Assembly (NCBI RefSeq): GCF_021249345.1
Contig: NZ_CP089588.1
Span: 1,178,001-1,242,000, forward strand
DNA: 64,000 nucleotides
Direction: 5' to 3'
From: Halobacterium wangiae
Lineage (GTDB): Archaea; Halobacteriota; Halobacteria; Halobacteriales; Halobacteriaceae
A model generated the notes under the pieces. The model saw nothing but the letters and a program-made list of their open reading frames with translations, made no database searches and had not been told where the DNA came from. Made by a program: the position numbers and the translations under genes. This document shows, piece by piece, positions 18,177-27,235 of this stretch (within the stretch, counting starts at the first letter, position 1; every line of letters begins with the position of its first letter).

Positions 18177-18541
18177 CGCCGACCGAGCAGGACGCCCACG
18201 AAGAACGCCAGCACCGCGAATCCGAGCAGTCGCTTCCTGTCGCCGTAGCGCACGAACCGCGTCCCCTCCTCGCCGATCTCGAGTGCGCCGACCGGCGACG
18301 CTCTGACGCCGCCGCCCATCCCGTAACCCTCGTCACCGCCGGCCTCGCCCGCTTCCTCGTCGTCGCCCTCCTCGGCGGCGCTCGTCCCGGCGCCACCACC
18401 GAACCCCCACGCGACGCGCGCGACGGGAATCACGGTCCGGTCCTCGCGCTCGACGGGGTCGCCGTAGACGGTGCCGACGTCGCCCGCGTCCGCGAGCCGG
18501 TCGACGAGCGGCGCCAACATGCTGTCGATGTCTGTGGACAT
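18173..18541 (-). CDS. GerW/YtfJ-like protein
   Basis: This 122-aa protein from ATG 18541 (MSTDIDSMLAPLVDRLADAG) has the GerW pattern: VGTVYGDPVEREDRTVIPVA, then ARVAWGFGGGAG with a Gly-rich loop, an acidic linker, and GVRASPVGALEI. A C-terminal hydrophobic helix (LLGFAVLAFFVGVLLG) suggests a membrane anchor. In Bacillus the family affects spore germination; archaea do not sporulate and the role is unknown. The last four bases (CTAG) are shared with the convergent FeS reductase stop. Confidence 0.83.
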   Translation of the reverse strand: MSTDIDSMLAPLVDRLADAGDVGTVYGDPVEREDRTVIPVARVAWGFGGGAGTSAAEEGDDEEAGEAGGDEGYGMGGGVRASPVGALEIGEEGTRFVRYGDRKRLLGFAVLAFFVGVLLGRR

Positions 18542-18599
18542 ACGTTCCAGTACGTCGACCAACTGTATGGACCTTCGGCCGTCAGCCGGTCGCGGTGTG

Positions 18600-19151
18600 T
18601 CAGTGCAGCCACTCGTCGGCGAGGACGGCGTAGCGGTACTGGTCCAGCCACTCGCCGTCGCTGAACACCTCGCGCCGCAGCGTACCCTCGCGGACGAACC
18701 CCATGGACTCCAGCACCGCCGCCGACGCGTCGTTCGTCTCGTGGACGTACGCGGCGACCTTGTGGAAGCCACACTCCCGGAACACGTAGTCCAGCAGCAG
18801 CTCTGTGGCCTCGGTGACGTAGCCGTTGCGCTGGTACTCGGGTGCTATCCAGTACATCAGGAACGCGGATTTCGACTCCTCGAACACCCAGGGGAGGGCG
18901 ACCACCCCCACGGGCTCCGGGTCGCCTTCCGCGTCTTCGGTGGGGCCGCTGCGCTCGTCCACGCAGACGAGGAACCGGTACTCCTCGTCCTCGACCAACT
19001 CCGCGATGTCGGCGCGTGAGCGGATGGTCGTCGACCCCAGCGGCCGTCGTACGTCGGCATGGTTGTGGCCGTACTGGAGGAACTCGTAGTCTTCTTCTGC
19101 TATCGGGTGGAGGGAGACGCTGTCGCCGGTTGCGAACGCGGGTCCTGGCAT
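18600..19151 (-). CDS. GNAT N-acetyltransferase, RimJ/RimL-like (tandem copy 1)
   Basis: This 183-aa protein starts MPGPAFATGDSVSLHPIAEE. It has the acetyl-CoA loop in the QRNGYVTEATELLLDYVFRE region and GFHKVAAYVHETNDASAAVL, then LESMGFVREG, typical of RimJ/RimL. Substrates may be ribosomal N-termini or small amines; neither can be read from sequence. It is the first of four tandem paralogues that share MPGPxFxxGD at the start and YVTEATEL/ATEAVGL in the core. Compared with the others it carries an acidic insertion (SGPTEDAEGDPEPVG). Confidence 0.88.
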   Translation of the reverse strand: MPGPAFATGDSVSLHPIAEEDYEFLQYGHNHADVRRPLGSTTIRSRADIAELVEDEEYRFLVCVDERSGPTEDAEGDPEPVGVVALPWVFEESKSAFLMYWIAPEYQRNGYVTEATELLLDYVFRECGFHKVAAYVHETNDASAAVLESMGFVREGTLRREVFSDGEWLDQYRYAVLADEWLH

Positions 19152-19218
19152 ATCTCGACAACCGGGAACCGGTAGAATAGGTCTTCCCCCGGTGTGCGTG
19201 AGAGTGATTCGCTCGCCG

Positions 19219-19749
19219 TCAGTGCAGCCACTCGTCGGCGAGCAGGCCGTACGTGAACATGTCCTCGCGCTCGCCGTCGACGACGCTCTCCTTGCGGCGA
19301 CGTCCCTCCTGAACGAACCCGAGCGACTCGAGGACCGCCGCAGACGGCTCGTTCGAGACGTTGACGCGGGCGGTCACCTTGTGGAACCCGCACTCCCGGA
19401 AGGCGTAGTCGAGGAACAGTTCGGTCGCCTCGGTGACGTAGCCGTTGCCCTGGTGTTCGGGCGCCACCCAGTACATCAGGCTGCCGCGGTCGGCGTGGCC
19501 ACTGACGTAGCCGAACGCGACGACGCCGACCGGTTCTGGGTCCTCGTCCTCCGAATTCGAGCAGATCACGAAGTGGTACTCCTCGTCCTCGAGCATCTCC
19601 TCGACGTCGCTCAGCGTGCGGATCGTCGTGTCGGTGAGGGGAACGCGGACGTCGGGGTCGTTGCGGCCGCGCTGGACGAACTCGTGGTCCTCCGGTTCGA
19701 TGGGGTGGAGGGAGACAGTGTCACCCGTCGTGAACGCTGGTCCTGGCAT
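19219..19749 (-). CDS. GNAT N-acetyltransferase, RimJ/RimL-like (tandem copy 2)
   Basis: This 176-aa paralogue of copy 1 starts MPGPAFTTGDTVSLHPIEPE. It keeps the acetyl-CoA-binding GNGYVTEATELFLDYAFREC and GFHKVTARVNVSNEPSAAVL. It ends LLADEWLH, almost as copy 1 does. The 5' flank has a promoter-like block (19772-19800) that recurs in front of copy 4. It is separated from copy 1 by 67 bp, so it may be its own unit or the head of a two-gene transcript with copy 1. Confidence 0.88.
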   Translation of the reverse strand: MPGPAFTTGDTVSLHPIEPEDHEFVQRGRNDPDVRVPLTDTTIRTLSDVEEMLEDEEYHFVICSNSEDEDPEPVGVVAFGYVSGHADRGSLMYWVAPEHQGNGYVTEATELFLDYAFRECGFHKVTARVNVSNEPSAAVLESLGFVQEGRRRKESVVDGEREDMFTYGLLADEWLH

Positions 19750-19771
19750 ACGTGACCGTTGGCCCGCGGGG

Positions 19772-19800
19772 AGTTATGAGTTCGCTGAAGTGACTTTCAC
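19772..19800 (-). promoter_or_regulatory. Promoter block shared with GNAT copy 4
   Basis: On the minus strand it starts GTGAAAGTCACTTCAGCGAAC and runs to CATAAC; a matching block at 20912-20940 starts GTGAAACTCCGTTCAGCGAAC. Both sit at the same distance (about 24 nt) before an ATG. The conservation outside coding sequence suggests the promoter was duplicated with the gene and kept under selection. Confidence 0.55.
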
Positions 19801-19811
19801 CTCGCCCGCTG

Positions 19812-20354
19812 TCAGGAGTCGAGCCACTCGTCGGCGAGGATGCCGTAGCGGTAGCTGTCGAGCCGTTCGCCGTCCACGAACGTCTCCTTCCGGTGGACGC
19901 CCTCGCGCTGGAAGCCGAGTTTCTCCAGGACGCGCTGGGAGCCGACGTTCGTCTCGACGACGAGCGCGTACACCTTCGCCAGGCGGCGCTCCTCGAACGC
20001 GAAGTCCAGGATCAGCTCCGTCGCCTCGGTGACGTAGCCGTTGGCCCAGTGCTCGGGCAGCACCCAGTACATCAGCATCCCCGACCCGTGTTTCGTCCGA
20101 ATCCAGGGGACGTGGACGGCGCCGACGGGCTCTCCATCCTCGGACCGACAGATGAGGAATCCGAACCCGTCGCCGTCGTCGGAGACGCTGTTCTCGAAGT
20201 ACTCCCGGATCTGCTCGCCGTTGCGCGGGTCGACGTCCGTCAGCGGGCGGCGGATCTCGGGGTGATTGCGGCCGCGCTGGAGGAACTCCAGATCCTCCTC
20301 CTCGATGGTGTGGAGGGCCACGCTGTCGCCCTCGGCGAAGACGGGGCCCGGCAC
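19812..20354 (-). CDS. GNAT N-acetyltransferase, RimJ/RimL-like (tandem copy 3)
   Basis: This 180-aa paralogue starts at GTG 20354 (MPGPVFAEGDSVALHTIEEE), directly abutting the stop of copy 4 at 20355, so it is translationally coupled to it. It keeps WANGYVTEATELILDFAFEE for acetyl-CoA binding and VLEKLGFQREGVHRKETFVD, which is closest to copy 4 (VLEKLGFQREGLLRDEKFV). The GTG start conserves the MPGP opening shared by all four copies. Confidence 0.88.
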   Translation of the reverse strand: MPGPVFAEGDSVALHTIEEEDLEFLQRGRNHPEIRRPLTDVDPRNGEQIREYFENSVSDDGDGFGFLICRSEDGEPVGAVHVPWIRTKHGSGMLMYWVLPEHWANGYVTEATELILDFAFEERRLAKVYALVVETNVGSQRVLEKLGFQREGVHRKETFVDGERLDSYRYGILADEWLDS

Positions 20355-20888
20355 TCAGACCCCCTCCCACTCGTCGGCCAGCAGGCCGAAGCGGTGGACG
20401 TCGACGTGCTCGCCGCGGACGAACTTCTCGTCGCGGAGCAGCCCCTCGCGCTGGAAGCCGAGTTTCTCCAGGACGCGCTGGGAGCCGTCGTTGGGTTCGA
20501 CGACCTCCGCGCGGAGTTTGTGCAGGCGGCGCTCGGCGAACGCGTACTCGACCAGCAGGCCGACCGCCTCGGTGGCGTAGCCGTTCCCCCAGAACTCGGG
20601 GTCGAGCCAGTAGGCGATGGTGGCGGTGCCGGTGACGTCGTCCTCGCTGAACAGCGCCACCATCCCCATCGGCTCCTCCTCGCGGCAGACGAGGAGGGCC
20701 GCGCCGTCCTCGCTAGAGATGGCGTTTTCGAAGAACGCCTCGATCTGTTCGGCGTTCGCCGGGCGGTTCAGCGTCAGCGGCTGGCGCACCGCGGGGTCGT
20801 TGCGGACTCGCTGGACGAACTCGAGGTCCGCCTCCTCGACCGTCCGGAGGGTGACCTCGTTGCCGTCCGCGAACATGGGACCGGGCAT
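20355..20888 (-). CDS. GNAT N-acetyltransferase, RimJ/RimL-like (tandem copy 4)
   Basis: This 177-aa paralogue starts at ATG 20888 (MPGPMFADGNEVTLRTVEEA). The acetyl-CoA region is WGNGYATEAVGLLVEYAFAE, followed by RRLHKLRAEVVEPNDGSQRV. It is the promoter-proximal gene of the copy 4-copy 3 pair and has the conserved promoter block at 20912-20940. Confidence 0.88.
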   Translation of the reverse strand: MPGPMFADGNEVTLRTVEEADLEFVQRVRNDPAVRQPLTLNRPANAEQIEAFFENAISSEDGAALLVCREEEPMGMVALFSEDDVTGTATIAYWLDPEFWGNGYATEAVGLLVEYAFAERRLHKLRAEVVEPNDGSQRVLEKLGFQREGLLRDEKFVRGEHVDVHRFGLLADEWEGV

Positions 20889-20911
20889 GGCTAGGAGGCT
20901 ACACTACGGGC

Positions 20912-20940
20912 AGTTAGCTGTTCGCTGAACGGAGTTTCAC
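20912..20940 (-). promoter_or_regulatory. Promoter block of GNAT copy 4
   Basis: This minus-strand block matches the one in front of copy 2 (19772-19800) in GTGAAA, the central TTCAGCGAAC and the downstream TAAC, at the same distance from the start codon. The boundary of conservation drops sharply on both sides. Confidence 0.55.
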
Positions 20941-20962
20941 TAAGCGCCTCGACAGTTCGTCG

Positions 20963-22207
20963 TCACCACTCGGTGAGCGCGTCGCGGCCGTGGGAGTGAG
21001 TCAGCACGCCGAGGAACGTCGCGACGCCCGTGAGCGCGAACGCGCCGCCGACGTAGAACGCCCACTCCATACCGAACTGCGACATGAGCGCGCCGCCGAG
21101 CATCGGCGCGAGCACGCTCCCCGGCCGCCAGACGAGTTCCCGGACGCCGAACGAGGAGGCGACGCCGACGCCGTCGCTGCCCTCGTCGGCGAACAGCGCC
21201 ATGCTCGCCGGCTCCCTGAAGGAGTCCGCGACGCCGAGCAGGCCGTTCACGACGAGCAGCGGGAGGAACGCGGGCGACAGCGACCCGAGCAGGGGGAACG
21301 ACGTGGGTGCGCCGAGGGCGGCGCCGACGGCGGGCGTGAACGGCACGGTGAGCGCGACGAGGCCGTACGCCGTGCCGCCGACGGCGACGAACAACGAGCG
21401 CCCGTAGCGGTCCGAGAGGCTGCCCGTGTACGGCTGGCAGAGCATGTTCGTGAACTTCTCCGCGCCGAGCACGACGGCCACCACGGCGCCGCTGTAGGCC
21501 AGGCCACCCTCCGCGACGGTGAGGCCGGCGAAGACGGACACCCACGAGCGCACGAGCGTCACCGCGACGGCGTACTGCGAGCGGAAACTCGTCAGCGTGA
21601 GGATGCGGCGGTTCACCGCGAGGTCGCTGAACGGGAACCCACGGATGCGGGTGTCGTCAGCGTCGAGGAACAGCCACACCGCGGCGAACGCGACGACGAA
21701 CTGCGCGCCGAGGAGGTAGAACACGGGTTCGAAGCCGTAGAGGTCGTAGAGGCCGCCGGCGGCGGCGAACCCGAGCAGGGAGGCCGCGAACCGCCACGAG
21801 TTCGCCTTCCCGATGTGGTTCGCGCGCGTCTCCTTCGTCGCGAGTTCGCCGACGAGCGCCAGGCTCAACAGCCCCATGCCGGTAGCGAGGATGCCCTGCC
21901 CGCCCCGTACGGCGACGAGTTCCCACGACGAGTCGACGACGACGAACGCCCCGGAGACGACGACGCCGAACCCCAGCAGGCCGAGGAGCACGTCGCGCTT
22001 GTCGTAGCGGTCGCCCGCCCACGCCAGCGGCACGACGGCGACGGCCTGCGTCGCCGTGAACCCCGTGAAGAACAACCCGAGCATCAGCCCCGAGGCGCCC
22101 AGTTCGTTGGCGTACTTCGGGAGCAGCAACGCGAGCGCGCTGAAGCCGAACCCGCCCGCGAACCGCGTGACGTACAGCGCGTAGAACTGGAGTCGGTCCC
22201 GGTTCAC
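20963..22207 (-). CDS. MFS transporter
   Basis: This 414-aa protein has about 12 hydrophobic segments in two sets of six. MFS motif A is seen in the loop after TM2: WAGDRYDKRDVLLGLLGFG, with the related repeat in the second half, YTGSLSDRYGRSLFVAVGGT. Start is GTG 22207 (VNRDRLQFYALYVTRFAGG). The substrate is unknown; the general shape is of a drug/sugar efflux-type permease (DHA1-like). It is not clearly in an operon with the acetyltransferases. Confidence 0.85.
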   Translation of the reverse strand: MNRDRLQFYALYVTRFAGGFGFSALALLLPKYANELGASGLMLGLFFTGFTATQAVAVVPLAWAGDRYDKRDVLLGLLGFGVVVSGAFVVVDSSWELVAVRGGQGILATGMGLLSLALVGELATKETRANHIGKANSWRFAASLLGFAAAGGLYDLYGFEPVFYLLGAQFVVAFAAVWLFLDADDTRIRGFPFSDLAVNRRILTLTSFRSQYAVAVTLVRSWVSVFAGLTVAEGGLAYSGAVVAVVLGAEKFTNMLCQPYTGSLSDRYGRSLFVAVGGTAYGLVALTVPFTPAVGAALGAPTSFPLLGSLSPAFLPLLVVNGLLGVADSFREPASMALFADEGSDGVGVASSFGVRELVWRPGSVLAPMLGGALMSQFGMEWAFYVGGAFALTGVATFLGVLTHSHGRDALTEW

Positions 22208-22582
22208 AGTCGCGGGTGGCGGAGAGCCGCCAAGACTGTTGTGAAACCGGGTGGCGACGATGGGTTCCTGACGCTGCCACAGCCGGTGGATTCAGCCAGC
22301 ACGACAACCGGTCGCCTGGCGGATGGAAGGGCGAGGACGGCTGCGGGAACCCCGACGACGGTGAGCCGAGCGAAGCGAGGCGAACGACGGGAGAGCTTGC
22401 TCTCCCGGAACAAGCACTGGAGTGAGCGGAGCGAACGAAGCGCGCAGCGAGTCGCGGGGCCGCAGCCGTCCGAGGGCTTTCTGGCGTGAGTGACTCCTTG
22501 GTCGATCGTTACTTCTCTCCTGTACTTCGCTCCTGCCGCCGCTTCCGCGAATCCTTTTGTCCCTGGGCCCGGAGTGCCGGCT
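22208..22582. other. Intergenic region, MFS gene to hemB
   Basis: This 375-bp divergent intergenic region has no supported gene. The frame from 22216 is short and lacks family features. It contains a perfect hairpin at 22388-22407 and runs of GAGCGAAGCGAG-type words. A T-rich CCTTTTG about 28 nt before the hemB ATG may serve as its TATA box. Confidence 0.6.
22388..22407. repeat. Perfect 9-bp inverted repeat with TT loop
   Basis: CGGGAGAGC, TT, then GCTCTCCCG. It lies 175 nt before hemB and 181 nt from the MFS start. It is strong enough to form a hairpin, but has no T-tract on either side, so it is not a typical terminator. Confidence 0.6.
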
Positions 22583-23563
22583 ATGGACCTCACGGACCGA
22601 CCGCGTCGCCTGCGCCGGGACGGCGTCCGCGACCTCGTCTCGGAGACGACGCTCTCTCCCTCGGACTTCGTGGCGCCGGTGTTCGTCGACGCCACCGCCG
22701 ACGAGCGCCGCCCCATCGAGTCGATGCCGGGCCAGGAACGCGTCCCCCTCGACGACGCCGTCGAGCGCGTCGAGGAAGTGCTCGCGACGGGCGTCGAGGC
22801 CGTCATGCTGTTCGGCATCCCCGAGTCGAAGGACGAGCGCGGCACCCGCGCGTACGCCGCGGACGGCGTCGTCCAGGAGGCCACGCGCCGCGTCACCAGC
22901 GAGACGGACGCCTACGTCGTCACGGACGTCTGCCTCTGCGAGTACACGAGTCACGGCCACTGCGGAGTCGTCGAACACGACGCCGCCGAGAATCCGACGC
23001 TCACGGTGGAGAACGACGAGACGCTGGAGTTGCTCGCGAAGACGGCCGTCTCCCACGCCGAGGCGGGCGCGGAGATGGTCGCGCCGTCGTCGATGACCGA
23101 CGGGATGGTCGGCGCCATCCGCGAAGCGCTGGACGACGCGGGGTTCGTGGACGTCCCGATCATGTCCTACGCCGCGAAGTACGAGTCGGCGTTCTACGGG
23201 CCGTTCCGGGACGCCGCGGACGGCGCGCCCGCGTTCGGCGACCGGCGGCACTACCAGATGGACCCGGCGAACCGCCGGGAGGCGAGCCGAGAGGTCGCCC
23301 TCGACGTCGAGCAGGGCGCGGACGTACTGATGGTCAAGCCCGCGCTCCCGTACCTCGATATCGTCTCGGACGTGCGGGAGCACTTCGACCGGCCGGTCGC
23401 GGCGTACAACGTCTCCGGGGAGTACGCGATGCTCCACGCGGCGGGCGAGCAGGGGTGGCTGGACGTCGAGGCGACCGCTCGGGAGAGCCTGCTGTCCATC
23501 AAGCGCGCGGGGGCGGACCTGATCGTGACGTACTTCGCCGAGGACGTGGCGGCGACGCTGTGA
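22583..23563 (+). CDS. hemB: Delta-aminolevulinic acid dehydratase (porphobilinogen synthase)
   Basis: This 326-aa enzyme condenses two 5-aminolevulinates to porphobilinogen. The metal-binding Cys cluster is seen in VTDVCLCEYTSHGHCG (about residues 113-128). The two Schiff-base lysines sit in YAAKYESAFYGPFRDA (about 195) and LMVKPALPYLD (about 250). ATG 22583 gives the family N-terminus PRRLRRDGVRDLVSETTLSP. It is the first enzyme of a group of five tetrapyrrole genes in this window (with hemL, hemC, cobA and hemD). Confidence 0.95.
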   Translation: MDLTDRPRRLRRDGVRDLVSETTLSPSDFVAPVFVDATADERRPIESMPGQERVPLDDAVERVEEVLATGVEAVMLFGIPESKDERGTRAYAADGVVQEATRRVTSETDAYVVTDVCLCEYTSHGHCGVVEHDAAENPTLTVENDETLELLAKTAVSHAEAGAEMVAPSSMTDGMVGAIREALDDAGFVDVPIMSYAAKYESAFYGPFRDAADGAPAFGDRRHYQMDPANRREASREVALDVEQGADVLMVKPALPYLDIVSDVREHFDRPVAAYNVSGEYAMLHAAGEQGWLDVEATARESLLSIKRAGADLIVTYFAEDVAATL

Positions 23564-23877
23564 GCGCGAGCAGCGGCTACCCGAGGCATCCCCCGTAGCC
23601 GGAGCGCGCACGCCCGAACCGCCGCGGTTCCGGCAACATTCTCGACAACGTTCGTCCACTCCCGCTGGACGAGCGTCCCGTCTTCTGGACGAAATACAAC
23701 CTTATATCCACCCAATCCGCTTGTAGTTCGGTCGAACGTCCACATACCATCAGTAGAATTGTGCAATTGTCGAGCAAACCTTTAGGTGGGAAGGCGTTGT
23801 GCCACTGTTCTGTTCATGTACGAAACGAACACGCTAGATTCGCCCGATAATCGCAACGAACGTCCAGTGGAGGAGAG
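23564..23877 (+). promoter_or_regulatory. Upstream region of the Amt-GlnK gene
   Basis: This 314-bp gene-free stretch is AT-richer than its flanks. It has an inverted repeat at 23652-23672 (TCGTCCA, 7 nt, TGGACGA), a CTTATATCC word near 23701 and a CCTTTAGG word near 23780, either of which could be the TATA box. GAACGTCCA recurs near 23735 and 23859. A Shine-Dalgarno sequence precedes the ATG, so the transcript probably has a leader, unlike most genes here. Nitrogen control is plausible but unproven. Confidence 0.5.
23869..23876 (+). promoter_or_regulatory. Shine-Dalgarno of the Amt-GlnK gene
   Basis: GGAGGAGA just before ATG 23878 complements the haloarchaeal 16S rRNA 3' end. It fixes the start codon and implies a leadered mRNA. 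Confidence 0.7.
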
Positions 23878-25692
23878 ATGGTAGACGCCGCAGTCGCGGA
23901 CAGCATCAACAGCGTCTGGGTGCTGGTCGTCACGTTCCTCATCTTCTTCATGCAGCCCGGGTTCGCGCTGCTAGAGGCCGGACAGGTCCGCGCGAAGAAC
24001 GTCGGCAACGTGCTGACGAAGAACATGACCGACTGGGCGATGGGCGTGCTGGTGTACTTCGTCGTCGGCGCGGGCGTCGCCGGCGTCGTCGGGATGCTGA
24101 CCTCCGGCGCCGCGTTCGACCTGGCGGCGGCGTTCTCCTACGTCGGCGCGCCCGGGTCGACCGGCTGGATCGACTGGGTGTTCGGCGCCGTCTTCGCGAT
24201 GACGGCGGCGACCATCGTCTCCGGCGCGGTCGCCGAGCGGATGGACTTCCGGTCGTACGTGCTGTTCGCGGCCACGCTGACCGGCCTCATCTACCCCGTC
24301 GTCCAGGGGCTGACCTGGAGCGGCGGTCTGCTGGCCCTGGCCGACAACCCCGCCAACAACGGGTTCGTCGCCGACCTCCTCGGCGTCGGCTACCTCGACT
24401 TCGCGGGCGCGACGGTCGTCCACATGTGCGGCGGTCTCGCGGGGCTCGTCGCCGCGAAGATGGTCGGCCCCCGCCGCGGCCGCTTCGACGCGAACGGCGA
24501 CAGCCAGCCCATCCCCGGCCACTCGATGCTGCTCGCCGTGCTCGGGACGCTCGTCCTCGCGTTCGGCTGGTACGGCTTCAACGTCGGCACGCAGGCGACG
24601 GTGCTCTCGGTCGCCGACGACGGGAGCGTCTCGTTCATGGGTGCCGCGCTCGGTCGCGTCGTCCTCGTGACGACCCTCGGCATGGGCGCCGGCGCCGTCG
24701 CCGCCATGCTGGTGTCGACGCTCCGCCAGGGCAAGCCGGACCCGCTCTGGATGGCCAACGGCCTGCTCGCCGGCCTGGTGGCCGTGACGGGCGCGGTCCC
24801 GCACGTCACCTGGTGGGGCGGCCTCGTCATCGGCGCCATCGGCGGCACGCTCGTGCTGCCGACGTACCGCTGGGTCGTCGACTCCCTGAAGATCGACGAC
24901 GTCTGTGGCGTCTTCGCGGTCCACGGCGCCGCGGGCGCGGTGGGGACCGTCCTCATCCCCGTGTTCGCGGCTGACTCGGCCGGGACCGCGGTCCTGGGCG
25001 ACGCGTGGGCCTTCGGCGGCCTCGACCAGTTGGCGATGCAGGTCGTCGGCGTCGCGGTCATCGCCGGCTGGACTGTCGTGGCGTCCGCAGTGGTGCTCAC
25101 CGTCGCGGACGTGCTGTTCGGTCTCCGGGTCAGCGACGAGGAGGAGGACCTCGGGCTGGACCGCGGCGAACACGGCGTCACCGTCTACCCCGAGTTCGTC
25201 GGCGACTCCGCCTCGGACGGGAGTCCGACCGCCGTCGACGGCGGCGAGGTCCGTACCGACGGCGGTGACGACCTCGACGGCGAGCTCCGTACGGACGGCG
25301 GTGAGCGGCACTCCGAATCAAGGTCTTCGTCTGAGCAGAGCTCAGGCGGCGACATCAAGATGGTCGTGGGCGTCGTCCGCCCGGACCGCCTCCGGGAGGT
25401 GAAGACCGCGCTCGCGCAGGTCGGCGCGCCGAGCATCACGGTGACGAACGTCTCCGGGCGCGGGAGCCAGCCCGCGAAGACCGGGCAATGGCGCGGCGAG
25501 GAGTACACGGTCGACCTCCACCAGAAGGTGAAAGTGGAGTGCGTGGTCGCCGACATCCCCGCCGAGGAGGTGGTCGCGGCCATCCGCGAGGCCGCGGACA
25601 CCGGCGAACCCGGCGACGGGAAGATATTCGTCCTCCCCGTCGAGAACGCGGTCCAGGTCCGGACCGGCATCGAGGGGCCGGACGCGGTCTGA
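23878..25692 (+). CDS. Ammonium transporter fused to a PII (GlnK) domain
   Basis: This 604-aa protein begins [19 protein letters not shown] after ATG 23878. Residues about 1-425 are an Amt/MEP/Rh channel (11 helices; [60 protein letters not shown]). Residues about 430-491 are an acidic linker with a repeated RTDGG unit. Residues 492-604 are a PII domain: [20 protein letters not shown], a T-loop [20 protein letters not shown] with the conserved Tyr (EEY; the other usual Tyr is Trp), and [19 protein letters not shown]. In other haloarchaea amt and glnK are usually separate neighbours. The fusion keeps the inhibitory PII attached to the channel. Confidence 0.9.
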   Translation: MVDAAVADSINSVWVLVVTFLIFFMQPGFALLEAGQVRAKNVGNVLTKNMTDWAMGVLVYFVVGAGVAGVVGMLTSGAAFDLAAAFSYVGAPGSTGWIDWVFGAVFAMTAATIVSGAVAERMDFRSYVLFAATLTGLIYPVVQGLTWSGGLLALADNPANNGFVADLLGVGYLDFAGATVVHMCGGLAGLVAAKMVGPRRGRFDANGDSQPIPGHSMLLAVLGTLVLAFGWYGFNVGTQATVLSVADDGSVSFMGAALGRVVLVTTLGMGAGAVAAMLVSTLRQGKPDPLWMANGLLAGLVAVTGAVPHVTWWGGLVIGAIGGTLVLPTYRWVVDSLKIDDVCGVFAVHGAAGAVGTVLIPVFAADSAGTAVLGDAWAFGGLDQLAMQVVGVAVIAGWTVVASAVVLTVADVLFGLRVSDEEEDLGLDRGEHGVTVYPEFVGDSASDGSPTAVDGGEVRTDGGDDLDGELRTDGGERHSESRSSSEQSSGGDIKMVVGVVRPDRLREVKTALAQVGAPSITVTNVSGRGSQPAKTGQWRGEEYTVDLHQKVKVECVVADIPAEEVVAAIREAADTGEPGDGKIFVLPVENAVQVRTGIEGPDAV

Positions 25693-25842
25693 GTCGGCGA
25701 CCGCGCGGTCACCGGACCTCCCGATTTCGGCCGCCTGCCGTGCCTCGGGCGGCCGTCGTCTCCGACACGCAGCGCCGCAGTTCACCCGGTGGCGAACACC
25801 GGACCCGACACCTATTTTCCGCGACCCTCCCAACCCCCGTCC

Positions 25843-27180
25843 ATGAACCGGGAGAACTCGCGGGAGAGCTACGACCGCGCGCTCGACGTACTCGTCGGTG
25901 GCGTGAACTCCGCCGTGCGCGCCGCCCCCCAGCCGTACCCGACGTTCGTGCGGAAGGGCGACGGCGGCCACGTCGTCGACGTCGACGGGAACCGCTACGT
26001 GGACTGGGTGATGGGGCTCGGGCCGCTGCTGCTGGGCCACGACCTCCCGGACCCCGTGCAGGCGGCCGTCCAGCGCCGCACGAGCGAGGGGCCGATGTAC
26101 GGGATGCCGACCGAACTCGAGGTCGACCACGCCGAGTTCGTCGCCCGCCATGTACCGAGCGTGGAGATGGTGCGGTTCGTGAACTCCGGGACGGAAGCGA
26201 CCACCTCCGCGGTCCGGCTGGCTCGCGGCTACACCGGCCGCGACAAGATCGTCGTGATGCAGAGCGGCTACCACGGCGCCCAGGAGAGCACGTTGGTCGA
26301 GGGCGACGCGGACCACCACGCGCCGTCGAGCGCCGGCATCCCGGCGTCGTTCGCCGAACACACCATCCCCGTGCCGTTCAACGACGCCGACGAGGCGACC
26401 CGCGTCTTCGAGGAGTACGGCGACGACGTCGCCTGCGTGCTCGTCGAACCGCTGCTCGCGAACAAGGGTATCGTCGAACCAGTCGACGGGTTCCACGAGA
26501 CACTGCGGGACCTCACGCGGGACCACGGCGCGCTGCTCGTCTGGGACGAGGTCATCACGGGTTTCCGCGTCGGCGGTCTCGGTTGCGCGCAGTCGAAGTA
26601 CGGCGTCACGCCCGACCTCACGACGTTCGGGAAGATCGTCGGCGGCGGTTTCCCGGTGGGCGCCATCGGCGGCCGCTCGGACCTGATGGAGGAGTTCACG
26701 CCGGTCGGCGACGTCTTCCAGGCGGGGACGTTCTCCGGCCACCCGGTGACGATGGCGGCGGGCCACGAGACGCTGCGCTACGCCGCCGAGAACGACGTCT
26801 ACGAGCACGTCAACGACATCGGCCGACAGCTCCGCGAGGGCCTCCAGGAGATCGTCGCCGAGCAGGCGCCCCAGTACACCGTTGTCGGCACCGACAGCCT
26901 GTTCAAGGTCGTGTTCACCCGCGGCGGCGAGGCCCAGTCCGGTCCCTGCGAGGACGGCTGCCGGCAGGACCCCGACTGCGAGCGCTTCGACGCCTGCCCG
27001 AAGAACGGCGCGGACGTCGGCCGCGGCGCCGTCGAGCGCTGGAACCGCGTGTTCCGCCCGCAGATGCTCGACCGGGGCATCATGCTCTCGCAGAACCAGT
27101 TCGAGTCGCAGTTCGTCGCCTACGGCCACACCGAGGAGGACGTCGAGCGGACACTCGACGCCTACCGCGAGGCACTGTAG
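25843..27180 (+). CDS. hemL: Glutamate-1-semialdehyde 2,1-aminomutase
   Basis: This 445-aa PLP enzyme converts glutamate-1-semialdehyde to 5-aminolevulinate, the step before HemB. It has [16 protein letters not shown] at the start, [20 protein letters not shown], and the PLP lysine in [19 protein letters not shown] Cys-rich loop ([20 protein letters not shown], about residue 368) is an insertion seen in haloarchaeal forms. TATA-like CTATTTTCC lies about 29 nt before ATG 25843. The frame's earlier ATG at 25789 is upstream of that box. Confidence 0.94.
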   Translation: MNRENSRESYDRALDVLVGGVNSAVRAAPQPYPTFVRKGDGGHVVDVDGNRYVDWVMGLGPLLLGHDLPDPVQAAVQRRTSEGPMYGMPTELEVDHAEFVARHVPSVEMVRFVNSGTEATTSAVRLARGYTGRDKIVVMQSGYHGAQESTLVEGDADHHAPSSAGIPASFAEHTIPVPFNDADEATRVFEEYGDDVACVLVEPLLANKGIVEPVDGFHETLRDLTRDHGALLVWDEVITGFRVGGLGCAQSKYGVTPDLTTFGKIVGGGFPVGAIGGRSDLMEEFTPVGDVFQAGTFSGHPVTMAAGHETLRYAAENDVYEHVNDIGRQLREGLQEIVAEQAPQYTVVGTDSLFKVVFTRGGEAQSGPCEDGCRQDPDCERFDACPKNGADVGRGAVERWNRVFRPQMLDRGIMLSQNQFESQFVAYGHTEEDVERTLDAYREAL

Positions 27181-27235
27181 GAGCTCCCGCCCGCGGATAC
27201 TACGTTTTCAAGAGGCGGGAGTTCCAACCACGACT

